Assembly: GCA_905214325.1 (NCBI GenBank)
Contig: CAJMLT010000006.1
Span: 1-54,619 of the forward strand
From: an uncultured bacterium
GTDB taxonomy: Bacteria; Actinomycetota; Coriobacteriia; Coriobacteriales; Eggerthellaceae
Direction of reading: 5' to 3'
DNA length: 54,619 nucleotides
The notes below the pieces were generated by a model, which did no database searches, was not told where the DNA came from, and worked only from the letters and a program-made list of their open reading frames with translations. A program made the translations under genes and the position numbers. Below are positions 31,475 through 39,352 of this stretch, one piece after another (the stretch's first letter is position 1; every line of letters starts with the position of its first letter).

Positions 31475-32464
31475 ATGGCCATCATACGCATCGGTATTTT
31501 AGGATACGGTAATTTGGGTAAAGGGGTGGAACTTGCGTGCCGCCGCAACCCCGACATGGAATTGGCGGCGATATTCACCCGCCGCGATCCCGCTTCCCTC
31601 AAACCCCTCACCGATGGCGTGAAGGTCCGCTCCGTCGACGATCTGGCCGACTGTGGTGCCGATATAGACGTGCTCGTCCTATGCGGCGGAAGCGCCACCG
31701 ATCTGCCCGAGCAGACTCCTTGCTACGCGCGTGAATACAACGTGGTGGACTCCTTCGACACCCACGCCAACATACCCGCGCACTTCGCTGCCGTCGATGC
31801 TGCGGCTGTGGCGGGTTCCAAGGTTGCGGTCATTTCCGCGGGATGGGATCCGGGCATGTTTTCGATCGCCCGCCTTTACGGTAACTGCATTCTGCCCGAA
31901 GGGTGCGACTATACGTTTTGGGGTCGTGGCGTGTCGCAGGGGCACAGCGATGCCATCCGTCGTGTCCCCGGCGTCATCGATGCGCGGCAGTATACGGTTC
32001 CCGTGAAAGCGGCCCTCGAAGCGGTTCGCCGGGGAGAGCATCCAACGCTCACCACGCGCGAAAAGCATACGCGCGAATGCTTCGTGGTGGCGCAACCCGA
32101 TGCCGATAAGGCCCTTATCGAAAAGACCATCGTGGAAATGCCCAACTACTTTTCCGATTACGACACCACGGTGACGTTCATTTCGCAGGAGGAACTGGAC
32201 CGCGATCACAAGGGTATTCCCCATGGTGGTTCGGTAATCCGCACGGGTTGCACCGGAGCCAACGACGAAAACACCCATGTGATCGAATATGCGTTGCAGC
32301 TTGATTCGAACCCCGAATTCACGGGAAGCGTGTTGTGCGCTTGTGCCCGCGCGGCCTACCGCATGAACCGGGAAGGCCAAAGCGGCTGCAAGACCGTTTT
32401 CGATATAGCACCGGCTTACCTCTCCCCGCTTTCGGGAGCGGAATTGCGCGAGCACATGCTGTAA
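31475..32464 (+). CDS. ddh: meso-Diaminopimelate dehydrogenase
   Basis: Ddh converts tetrahydrodipicolinate to meso-diaminopimelate in one NADPH- and ammonia-dependent step, feeding lysine and peptidoglycan synthesis. The 329-aa protein starts at ATG 31475 with an ideal AGGAGGA site (31464-31470); upstream in-frame sequence is not coding-like. It has the dinucleotide motif Gly-Ile-Leu-Gly-Tyr-Gly-Asn-Leu-Gly, Cys-Gly-Gly-Ser-Ala-Thr-Asp-Leu-Pro, Asp-Ser-Phe-Asp-Thr-His, Ser-Ala-Gly-Trp-Asp-Pro-Gly, Phe-Trp-Gly-x-Gly-Val-Ser-Gln-Gly-His-Ser and Pro-His-Gly-Gly. It stands alone. Confidence 0.96.
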   Translation: MAIIRIGILGYGNLGKGVELACRRNPDMELAAIFTRRDPASLKPLTDGVKVRSVDDLADCGADIDVLVLCGGSATDLPEQTPCYAREYNVVDSFDTHANIPAHFAAVDAAAVAGSKVAVISAGWDPGMFSIARLYGNCILPEGCDYTFWGRGVSQGHSDAIRRVPGVIDARQYTVPVKAALEAVRRGEHPTLTTREKHTRECFVVAQPDADKALIEKTIVEMPNYFSDYDTTVTFISQEELDRDHKGIPHGGSVIRTGCTGANDENTHVIEYALQLDSNPEFTGSVLCACARAAYRMNREGQSGCKTVFDIAPAYLSPLSGAELREHML

Positions 32465-32515
32465 AGGCGTGAAGGCTTGCGATACGATCGACCGACACCA
32501 CGAAGGTTCCCCCAA

Positions 32516-33634
32516 TTATGCATCGGGCCAGACCGATCGGGCTACGCGGCGGATAAGATCGATTTTGGCCCATTGATCTTTCTCGGTGAGAATATTGCCT
32601 TCTTCGGTGGACGAAAACCCGCATTGTGGGCTTAAAGCCAATTGATCGAGCGGAACTATTTTGGCAGCTTCGTCGATACGTGCACGGAGGGCATTTTCAT
32701 CTTCAAGTTGACCGTTTTTGGAGGTTACCAAGCCCAATACGACCTTCTGTCGGTCAATGAAGCGCAGCGGTTCGAATCCGCCGGAGCGGTCGGAGTCGTA
32801 TTCCAGGAAAAAGCCATCTACCTTACATTGGCCGAAGAGCGTTTGGGCGATAGGCTCGTATCCCCCCGATGAAAACCAAGTGGAGCGGAAATTACCGCGA
32901 CAGATATGCATGGTTACCGTCAGGTCATCGGGTTTTCCTTCGAGTGCGGCATTCACGAGCGTCACGTAATCTTTCGCCAGTTTATCTAAGTCGAAGCCGC
33001 GGGCCTCGTAGGCAGCTCGTTTATCGGGGTCGCAGAGCTCGCCCCAACTGGTATCGTCGAATTGCAGATAGCGACAGCCAGCGGCGTAAAATGCGGCAAT
33101 GGCGTCGCGATATGCCGCGGCGATGTCGGCATACAGGTCAACCTCGTTTGTGTAGCGGTCGATGGCTTGGTAGTTTTCCTCCCGCACGCAGGAAATGAGA
33201 TGGAGCATGGTGGGCGAGGGGATGGTGAATTTCACTGGTGTGTCGCCTGCGATGCTTTTCGTGTAGTTGAAGTGCTGCACGAATGGATGGTTTCCGAATT
33301 CGATTTTGTCAACGATATGGATGGTTGCCGCCTTGGGTTGATGTCCCTTGAATTCAACGGACCAATGTTCGGCGGCTACTTCCTGGATGCCTTCAAGGGC
33401 GGCAAGGAAGTCCAAGTGCCAATACCGACGGCGAAACTCACCGTCGGTTACCGCCTGTAGGCCTACTGCTTTCTCCTTGGCTATCAAATCGGATATCGCT
33501 GCATCTTCGGCAGCCTGTAGTTCCTCGTTGTTGATGGTGTCGGCAGAAAATGCCGCTCGTGCCTCTTTCAGCGAAGGGGGGCGCAAGAAGCTGCCAACAA
33601 TGTCATAACGGTATGGTGCGGTTTTGGTACTCAT
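32516..33634 (-). CDS. MetE-like (YxjG/YxjH-type) cobalamin-independent methyltransferase
   Basis: The 372-aa protein starts at ATG 33634 behind a weak AAGAAAGAAGAAC site. It matches the short relatives of the MetE C-terminal domain (Bacillus YxjG/YxjH), with zinc ligands in Met-His-Ile-Cys-Arg-Gly-Asn, Leu-Glu-Tyr-Asp and Pro-Gln-Cys-Gly-Phe, plus Gly-Ser-Phe-Leu-Arg-Pro, Thr-Asp-Gly-Glu-Phe-Arg-Arg and Phe-Asp-Asp-Thr-Ser-Trp. Such proteins transfer a methyl group from a folate or other donor to homocysteine; the short form lacks the MetE N-terminal domain. The adjacent metY remnant fits a methionine-related locus. I looked for and did not see a SAM riboswitch upstream. Confidence 0.9.
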   Translation of the reverse strand: MSTKTAPYRYDIVGSFLRPPSLKEARAAFSADTINNEELQAAEDAAISDLIAKEKAVGLQAVTDGEFRRRYWHLDFLAALEGIQEVAAEHWSVEFKGHQPKAATIHIVDKIEFGNHPFVQHFNYTKSIAGDTPVKFTIPSPTMLHLISCVREENYQAIDRYTNEVDLYADIAAAYRDAIAAFYAAGCRYLQFDDTSWGELCDPDKRAAYEARGFDLDKLAKDYVTLVNAALEGKPDDLTVTMHICRGNFRSTWFSSGGYEPIAQTLFGQCKVDGFFLEYDSDRSGGFEPLRFIDRQKVVLGLVTSKNGQLEDENALRARIDEAAKIVPLDQLALSPQCGFSSTEEGNILTEKDQWAKIDLIRRVARSVWPDA

Positions 33635-33757
33635 GATGTTCTTCTTTCTTTTTATCGTTCGATGGATGAGTTTCGTGTTGTCTATCGAAGGGGGGATTCG
33701 GCGGATACTCGACGCGTTCGTTGTGGAGTAAGCGGAGAGCGGTTGTTGCAAACATGA

Positions 33758-33787
33758 ACTATGCACCAGTACCCCCCGAATCTTCAA
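33758..33787 (-). promoter_or_regulatory. Candidate promoter for the MetE-like gene
   Basis: On the minus strand TTGAAG (33782-33787) and CATAGT (33758-33763) are 18 bp apart, about 125 bp upstream of the start codon. A perfect palindrome ATAGCCGGCTAT (33812-33823) lies 25 bp further upstream and may be an operator. The long leader shows no riboswitch I recognise. Confidence 0.4.
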
Positions 33788-33887
33788 TACCTTGTGCTAT
33801 CGCTAAAACGGATAGCCGGCTATAGAACCTCGGTTTCTTGCCCGTCGCCTGCTTTGTCGTTTGTTTCGATCTCAAGAAGGCGTGGTG

Positions 33888-34598
33888 CTAACCCAAAGTA
33901 TCGAAGGCCTGAGACAGATCGGCGATGATGTCATCGATATGTTCCGTGCCGATGGAGAGACGAACGGTGCTAGGTGTGATGCCTGCATCAGCGAGTTCGG
34001 CATCGGAAAGTTGTGAATGGGTAGTGGTTGCCGGGTGGATAACCAGGCTTTTCACGTCGGCCACATTGGCCAACAGGGAAAAGATCTTCAGATTATCGAT
34101 GAATTTCCAAGCCGCCTTTTGACCGCCGACTATCTCGAAGGTGAAGATTGATGCACCTCCATGGGGAAAGTAGCGCTTGTAGAGGTCGTGTTGCGGGTGA
34201 TGGGGCAGGGACGGGTGATTGACGTGCGCCACCTTGGAGTGTGCATTGAGAAAGTCAACGACGCTCAGTGTATTTTCGATATGGCGATCCAGACGAAGCG
34301 ATAGTGTTTCGGTTCCTTGGAGCAACAGGAATGCATTGAACGGTGAAAGCGTGGCACCTTGGTCCCGCAGGAGGATAGCACGGATATACGTGGCGAAAGC
34401 CGCCCTACCCGCTGCTTGAGCAAAAGATATGCCATGGTAGCTGGGGTTGGGTTTAGCGATAGGGGCATAGGCATCGGCATGGGCCTCCCAATCGAAGGTG
34501 CCGCCGTCGACGATCACGCCGCCGAGTGTGGTGCCATGTCCGCCGATGAATTTTGTGGCGGAATGGACGACGATATCGGCCCCGTGTTCGATAGGGCG
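33888..34598 (-). pseudogene. metY: 5'-truncated O-acetylhomocysteine sulfhydrylase (metY remnant)
   Basis: The reading frame from 34598 down to the stop at 33888 encodes the C-terminal ~236 residues of a PLP-dependent MetY. It opens abruptly at Arg-Pro-Ile-Glu-His-Gly-Ala-Asp-Ile-Val-Val, followed by His-Ser-Ala-Thr-Lys-Phe-Ile-Gly-Gly-His-Gly-Thr, which holds the PLP lysine; all that normally precedes it (about 190 residues) is absent. An internal ATG at 34517 exists but would omit the PLP lysine. The sequence upstream of 34598 belongs in another frame to a RhuM-like gene. The remnant is therefore almost certainly inactive, broken by recombination. Confidence 0.88.
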
Positions 34599-34951
34599 TT
34601 GTAGCGGCGCAGCACGTCGGTGGCCCAGCGCCTGAACTCGATGCCGCGCTTCGACTTCACCCTGTAGCCTACCGAAAGAATCATGTCCAAGGAATAGTGT
34701 TCAACTTGGTATGTTTTCCCGTCGGCGGCAGTTGTCGCAAATTTTGCGACAACTCGTTTCTCGGAGTTGGAGAGCTCCTCTCTCAAGGCATTTCCTATAT
34801 GCTTGCCCACGGTTTTGATGTCCCTTCCATATAGGGATGCAATCTGTTTCCGGTTGAGCCAGACCTCCTCGCTATTGAGGTCGACACTGACAGGTAGGTT
34901 GACCTCGCCATCGGCAGAAACGAACAGAACAATTTCTTTTTCGCTTGTCAC
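34514..34951 (-). pseudogene. 3'-truncated RhuM-family gene joined to metY
   Basis: GTG 34951 overlaps the stop of the XRE gene (GTGA) and follows GGAGGAAG. The first ~118 residues match virulence-protein RhuM/KilA-N-like proteins: Val-Trp-Leu-Asn-Arg-Lys-Gln-Ile-Ala-Ser-Leu-Tyr-Gly-Arg-Asp, Val-Gly-Lys-His-Ile, Val-Val-Ala-Lys-Phe-Ala-Thr-Thr-Ala-Ala-Asp-Gly-Lys-Thr-Tyr, Tyr-Ser-Leu-Asp-Met-Ile-Leu-Ser-Val-Gly-Tyr-Arg-Val-Lys-Ser and Phe-Arg-Arg-Trp-Ala-Thr. Right after Leu-Arg-Arg-Tyr the match stops (about 34599) and the frame runs through metY sequence to a chance stop at 34514. Complete RhuM proteins are about 300 aa or more, so over half is lost. The family is often carried on genomic islands. 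Confidence 0.82.
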
Positions 34952-35223
34952 CTTCCTCCTTCCTCCTTTCTGCGGTCGGTCAGCGTGAGTTCCACGTCGA
35001 GTGCGTCGAGTATCCTGAGTGCTATGCCGAGCTCGGCGGTGGTCTTGCCCCTTTCGAGGTTGGATACGTACATGATGCTGCAATCCGACTTGTCCGCCAG
35101 TTGCTGCTGGGTGAGATTCCTTTGTCTGCGGAATTTCCGTATTGCCTCGCCGATCTGCTCGCTGCCCTTGAGGTCTACAAACGCGTATATTATTTGCTCT
35201 CTCATGATTCTCGGATTTCTCAT
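34948..35223 (-). CDS. XRE-type HTH regulator
   Basis: The 91-aa protein (ATG 35223; ATG 35205 also possible) has an XRE helix-turn-helix: Ile-Arg-Lys-Phe-Arg-Arg-Gln-Arg-Asn-Leu-Thr-Gln-Gln-Gln-Leu-Ala, Cys-Ser-Ile-Met-Tyr-Val-Ser-Asn-Leu-Glu-Arg-Gly, then Leu-Arg-Ile-Leu-Asp-Ala-Leu. This is the HipB-like or phage-repressor type. It overlaps the truncated RhuM gene by GTGA, suggesting a former two-gene unit of a mobile element. Two direct repeats upstream may be its operator. Confidence 0.88.
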   Translation of the reverse strand: MRNPRIMREQIIYAFVDLKGSEQIGEAIRKFRRQRNLTQQQLADKSDCSIMYVSNLERGKTTAELGIALRILDALDVELTLTDRRKEEGGR

Positions 35224-35239
35224 CTAAAATTATGGCGTA

Positions 35240-35258
35240 CATGATAATGCCATGATAA
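35240..35258. promoter_or_regulatory. Direct repeats upstream of the XRE gene (candidate operator)
   Basis: CATGATAA occurs at 35240-35247 and again at 35251-35258, an 11-bp step, so both lie on the same DNA face 17-35 bp before the XRE start codon. A CATAAT-like -10 (minus strand, about 35229-35234) is adjacent. This fits autoregulation by the XRE protein. Confidence 0.45.
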
Positions 35259-35362
35259 CAAATAATTGAGCAAAAAAGGTTTTGCAAAGGGGGAGACCAT
35301 TCCAGGGAGCCGCGGCAGGCGAGGGCTTGCTCTATTTCTGCTTCCTGTTGAACAAGTAAAAA

Positions 35363-35395
35363 GAGGAGGCTTCGGTAAAGCTCCGAAGTCTCCTC
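35363..35395 (-). terminator. Intrinsic terminator for the dgt transcript
   Basis: GAGGAGGCTTCGG (35363-35375) pairs with CCGAAGTCTCCTC (35383-35395), 13 bp with one G-T pair and a 7-nt loop. On the minus strand the stem is followed by TTTTTAC, so it terminates transcripts arriving from dgt. Confidence 0.8.
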
Positions 35396-35418
35396 GTAAA
35401 GTAAAGCGTAAGTGCCTT

Positions 35419-35509
35419 TTTATTCCCACTCAATAGTGGCGCGGGGCTGACGCCCGTTCTGCTTGTGCGGCGGGAGAACCGGAAGCCCAGGTGCACCTTG
35501 GTTTCCCCG
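35419..35509 (-). other. Possible guaA 3'-end-like sequence (att-like) directly after dgt
   Basis: Continuing in the dgt frame past its TGA, the minus strand stays open for about 29 codons and ends Gln-Pro-Arg-Ala-Thr-Ile-Glu-Trp-Glu-stop (stop at 35419-35421). The last six residues equal the conserved C-terminus of GMP synthase (GuaA), and the underlying GAGTGGGAATAA resembles the core used by integrative elements that insert at the 3' end of guaA. The residues before that do not look like GuaA. It may be an attachment-site scar, given the broken XRE-RhuM unit next door, or coincidence. Confidence 0.35.
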
Positions 35510-36745
35510 TCAAACCAGATCGGCGCAATAGCCGATCGTGAAATCGGGGATGGTGCTTTCGGGGAATAGATGGGCGTAGAGCTCCATGAAGTAGCGGTCG
35601 GTCATGGAGGCCAGATAATCCGTCACGATCAGGTTCGGATCGCTTTGCAGGTAATCATCGCGGGTGATCGAACTGGACTTCCGTACAAGGTAGTCCACAT
35701 GGTGGCGGAACACGGGGGAGGATTCGTCGCCCGCGACAAGATCGGTTAACAGTCGCTCGTAGAGCCGAGCGAACAGTTCTTCGATCACGTTGCCGTTATC
35801 GTTCGACAGGCCTTCCCGCCCGTAGATGAGTTCGTAATTCTGCGCCTTCGCACGCTTCAGGTCTTCGAACATCGCCTCGCTCAGGGCGATCCGTTCACGA
35901 CCGTAGCTGTTGTTGACGATGTCCACGGTCAAATTGTTGATGATCTGGGCGTTGGTGCGCCCCATAACCGAACTTTCGAACGGCTTATAGGAGGAGAGCA
36001 CACCCATATCGATGGCGTCCTGGCGGTCTTTTCCCACGTAGGCGATCATGTCACTCACGCGCACGACACAGCCTTCCAAAGTGGAGGGGCGCAGATGCTT
36101 GATGGTGCTTTCGTCCGCCATGCAGGCCTCCACCAAACCATCAAGTGTGGGGAAGTCGTGCGTTTCGCCCCGTCGCAGTTCCTGCTGGGCGAATTCGCCG
36201 TTGTGGCAGAGGACGCCATCGAGTGTCTGCAAGCTGATGTTGCGTCGATAGAGCCGGTCGAGCACGCGTACGGAATGTACGTTGTGGTTGAAGAAACGGC
36301 CGGTATGTTCGTGATAGCACGCATTCAGGAAGCGCTCTCCCGCATGACCGAACGGCGTATGACCCACGTCGTGTCCCAGCGCTATGGCTTCGATGAGGTC
36401 GCAGTTCAAGCCCAGAAGGCTTCCGATTCCACGGGCGATGCGGCTTACCAGCTGCACGTGCAGGCCGCGCCGACAGATGTCGTCGTTTTCCACGAAGGAA
36501 AATACCTGGGTTTTGCCGGCATAGCGGTTGTAGGCCGGCACGTTGAGGATCTTCTCTATGTCGCGCACGAAGGCGGGGCGCGTCAGGGTCGCTTCGTCGT
36601 GCTGGTTGTCTTCTCTGCGTACGATGCCACCGTCCTCGAAGGCAAAGGGGTTTTTCTGCCCGGTTGCCTGGTCGTTGCGGATAGCGGCTTCGATGGCGGA
36701 GTCGAGCGTGAGGTAGGGGATGGGGGCGGTTTCGGCGTGCGTCAT
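35510..36745 (-). CDS. dgt: Deoxyguanosinetriphosphate triphosphohydrolase-like protein
   Basis: This 411-aa HD-domain enzyme hydrolyses dGTP (or other dNTPs) to the nucleoside and triphosphate. The metal-binding HD motif is Gly-His-Asp-Val-Gly-His-Thr-Pro-Phe-Gly-His-Ala-Gly-Glu; other markers are Arg-Pro-Ala-Phe-Val-Arg-Asp-x-x-Lys-Ile, Asn-His-Asn-Val-His-Ser-Val-Arg, His-Asn-Gly-Glu and Val-Ser-Asp-Met-Ile-Ala-Tyr-Val-Gly-Lys-Asp. Length fits the family. ATG 36745 lies 17 bp after the stop of the upstream membrane protein gene, so the two may be co-transcribed. Confidence 0.94.
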   Translation of the reverse strand: MTHAETAPIPYLTLDSAIEAAIRNDQATGQKNPFAFEDGGIVRREDNQHDEATLTRPAFVRDIEKILNVPAYNRYAGKTQVFSFVENDDICRRGLHVQLVSRIARGIGSLLGLNCDLIEAIALGHDVGHTPFGHAGERFLNACYHEHTGRFFNHNVHSVRVLDRLYRRNISLQTLDGVLCHNGEFAQQELRRGETHDFPTLDGLVEACMADESTIKHLRPSTLEGCVVRVSDMIAYVGKDRQDAIDMGVLSSYKPFESSVMGRTNAQIINNLTVDIVNNSYGRERIALSEAMFEDLKRAKAQNYELIYGREGLSNDNGNVIEELFARLYERLLTDLVAGDESSPVFRHHVDYLVRKSSSITRDDYLQSDPNLIVTDYLASMTDRYFMELYAHLFPESTIPDFTIGYCADLV

Positions 36746-36762
36746 GAAAGGGCTTCTCTCAT

Positions 36763-37767
36763 TTACGACACCACGCTACCCGGCGCAATAGCACCGTCCT
36801 TTTCGGCCCGTCCAAGCGCCTTTCGGAAGCTTTTCGACATACCGGCCAGCTTGCCGTAAACGTCGATGCGCGGCGGATTCGCAATGCCGGCTTCCAGATA
36901 GCGGCGCAATACGCTGATCAGGATATAGGGGCTGACGAATGCTCCGTGGATGCCGCTCCATACGAGAAGCCCCGCAATGGCGGCCGCTATGATGAGCGCC
37001 GTTCCGGCGGGAACGGCCGTACCGTCGTCGAAAACGATAAGCGTGTCGATTTCGCTCATGGCGGTGACGAATGCGGGGAAGGATTGCATGATGGCGTAGG
37101 ACAGCAGGCAGAGGGGCCCGCCGATGACGACAAGCGACAACAGCGTGATTCCGATGATCTTGCCGGCATTTTTCAGCAGGGTTTTCCAATTCTGAAAGTA
37201 AACGACCGCTCCATCGCAGGTGCTTTTGAATGCGTTTTGGTCGTTGTGAAGGAACACCCAACCCAGACAGCAGTAATTCAGGTATTCGAGCACGACGGCG
37301 ATCACGATGGAGATAGCGCCGGCGATACCACTGGCGGGGCCGTTGTTTCCTCCATCGGCCACTTTGCCCAAGGCGTTCAGTCCGTTGGTGATCTGGGAGG
37401 TGATGCCGCTGATGATGCCCGTGATGAGGAAGTATACGCTTGCGGTGCCGAAGCGCTGACGCACCTTCTGCTTGCCGGCCGCGTACACATCTTCGGGAAG
37501 GCTATCTGTCGCCACGCCTTCCGTTATCATGGCGATCTGCCCCGCGCGGAACAGGTAGCCGGCATAGCGTGCGATCAAAGCGAAGATGACGATGCCGATG
37601 ACGATGGTCACGCCCGCGACGATGAGCTGCGTGCTGTTTTCAAGACTCATGGTGAAGAACATGGCGAGGGCCGGTATTCCGATCAGGCATATGATTCCTA
37701 TGAGTGAACACAGTATGCGCATGAGTGAGAACTTGAGGGTTCTGCGGTAGATTTCGGAGTTCTTCAT
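36763..37767 (-). CDS. Polytopic membrane protein of unknown function
   Basis: The 334-aa protein starts at ATG 37767 following AAAAGAG. It has about six hydrophobic segments (about 15-40, 48-70, 108-128, 146-168, 205-230 and 256-280) and a basic C-terminal tail. A long insertion between the first pair and third helix contains a Gly/Asn-rich stretch. I do not recognise a family; the arrangement resembles integral membrane proteins of the DUF4013/YIP1-like kind, without clear motifs. It sits between an amino-acid antiporter gene and dgt on the same strand. Confidence 0.75.
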   Translation of the reverse strand: MKNSEIYRRTLKFSLMRILCSLIGIICLIGIPALAMFFTMSLENSTQLIVAGVTIVIGIVIFALIARYAGYLFRAGQIAMITEGVATDSLPEDVYAAGKQKVRQRFGTASVYFLITGIISGITSQITNGLNALGKVADGGNNGPASGIAGAISIVIAVVLEYLNYCCLGWVFLHNDQNAFKSTCDGAVVYFQNWKTLLKNAGKIIGITLLSLVVIGGPLCLLSYAIMQSFPAFVTAMSEIDTLIVFDDGTAVPAGTALIIAAAIAGLLVWSGIHGAFVSPYILISVLRRYLEAGIANPPRIDVYGKLAGMSKSFRKALGRAEKDGAIAPGSVVS

Positions 37768-37853
37768 AAGGGACTCTTTTCATCGTTGGATATAGCTCCA
37801 CGATACCTGATTTCGTGGGCGGGGTTAAGGGGCAACCACGCTCGATTGGGGTA

Positions 37854-39326
37854 TCAGAACGCCTGACCGGATGCGATGAGATACACGCTGCCTGCGAGTA
37901 GCACCAAGATGATGGCGAGCATGATTTTGTCTCCGGGTGTTTCGAAGAGCCTCTGCCCACGCTGCTTGGCTCCCACCACATACATGATGATGCCCGGCGC
38001 ATAGAGAAGCGCGCTGGTGGTGATGGCGGTTATTCCGGTGGCGAAGTACAGGAAGAACGAATAACCCACGCCCACCATACCTATCGCACTCCACAGCCGA
38101 ACGTGTCCGCTGAGGGCTTCGGCGATGGTGTCCCGCTCGAGAAAGGTACACTTGACGAAATACGCCGCTGACAACAGATAGGGGAGCAGAATCATGCTTG
38201 CCGAAAGCGTGTAGAACACCTGATAGGTGTTGTCGGAAAACAGCATACTCACCACCATGATGAGGCTGAATATCGTGGAGACCACCAACGTGACGATGGG
38301 GGCTCCGTTTTTGTTGGTGCGGGCGAATGCTTTGATGAACACTCCTTGCTGGGCGGCCTCATAGGGGCTCTCGCATGCCAGAAGCGTGAAGCCCAGCATG
38401 GCGCCGATCATCGAAAGAATGACGCCGAGGTTGATGATGGTGGCACCCCAGGGGCCCACAGCGGCTTCCATGACTCCGGCGAAAGCGGGATTTTCCAACG
38501 CCGCCAATTCATCATGGGGGAGAATACCCATCGAAAGCAGCGATACGAGCAGGTATATGGTCAACACGCAGAAAAACGATGTCATGGTGGCCTTGCCTAC
38601 GTCGCTCTGGCGTTTGGCGCGACCCGAAATAGCCACCGCTCCTTCGATGCCGATGAACGCCCATACCGTGACGGACATGCAGGAGCTCACCTGATCGAAG
38701 AAGGGGACGGACACATCGCCCGACCAGTTGGCCAAAAAGATACCCACATCGAAGCGCTGGAGGAACACGATGGCCACGATGGCCACGAAAATGGGCAGAA
38801 GTTTGGAAACGGTGATGACCGCATTGATGCCGGTGACTTCGCGGATGCCGCGCGAAACAAGGTAGGCGCAAACCACCAGGATGGCACAGCTGCCTATGAC
38901 GCTGGGTAGATTGGTGCCGGTTTCGAATACGGGGAAGAAGTAGCCCATCGCCCCGAACAGAAGGCTGCAATAGCCCACCGTTCCCAGCATAGCCGACAGC
39001 CAGTACCCCCACGCGCTGGAAAAGCCGGTGAATTTTCCGAAACCGGCTTCGGCGTAGGCGTAGATACCTCCTTTGAGATAGACCTTGCTTCTGGTCAAAC
39101 CGTAGAAGCAGAGAAGCAACGCCAAAACCCCTACACCTGCGATGCCCCATGCGGCGGCAACGGCGCCCGATCCCGACCCGCCGGCGGCCATATCTCCCGA
39201 CATGGTGAATATTCCCCCACCGATGACCAGGGTGATGACGGTGGTCGACAGACGGAAAAGCCCCAAACGGTTGGGGTCCTTCGACTCGACGGCGACGTCG
39301 ATGGTTGTGGGGTCTTGCTTACTCAC
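37854..39326 (-). CDS. APC-superfamily amino acid permease/antiporter (APA type)
   Basis: The 490-aa protein has 12 or more membrane helices and the APC helix-1 motif Ile-Gly-Gly-Gly-Ile-Phe-Thr-Met-Ser-Gly-Asp-Met-Ala. It also has Gly-Gly-Ile-Tyr-Ala-Tyr-Ala-Glu-Ala-Gly-Phe-Gly and Trp-Ala-Phe-Ile-Gly-Ile-Glu-Gly-Ala. These fit the basic amino acid/polyamine antiporter group (ArcD, CadB, arginine/ornithine). No deiminase or decarboxylase gene is adjacent, so the substrate pair is inferred. The start ATG 39326 follows AAAGGCCACC. The gene lies 26 bp after the hybrid kinase gene on the same strand. Confidence 0.92.
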   Translation of the reverse strand: MSKQDPTTIDVAVESKDPNRLGLFRLSTTVITLVIGGGIFTMSGDMAAGGSGSGAVAAAWGIAGVGVLALLLCFYGLTRSKVYLKGGIYAYAEAGFGKFTGFSSAWGYWLSAMLGTVGYCSLLFGAMGYFFPVFETGTNLPSVIGSCAILVVCAYLVSRGIREVTGINAVITVSKLLPIFVAIVAIVFLQRFDVGIFLANWSGDVSVPFFDQVSSCMSVTVWAFIGIEGAVAISGRAKRQSDVGKATMTSFFCVLTIYLLVSLLSMGILPHDELAALENPAFAGVMEAAVGPWGATIINLGVILSMIGAMLGFTLLACESPYEAAQQGVFIKAFARTNKNGAPIVTLVVSTIFSLIMVVSMLFSDNTYQVFYTLSASMILLPYLLSAAYFVKCTFLERDTIAEALSGHVRLWSAIGMVGVGYSFFLYFATGITAITTSALLYAPGIIMYVVGAKQRGQRLFETPGDKIMLAIILVLLAGSVYLIASGQAF

Positions 39327-39352
39327 GGTGGCCTTTCAAGCGGAAAAGTCAA

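Noticed and set aside
33635..33887. SAM or cobalamin riboswitch before the MetE-like gene
   Set aside because: The leader lacks the conserved cores; only a promoter-like pair and a palindrome are visible.
34514..35287. 257-codon single gene spanning the XRE and RhuM region
   Set aside because: The first ~112 codons are the shadow of the XRE gene in another frame; the genuine RhuM start is GTG 34951.
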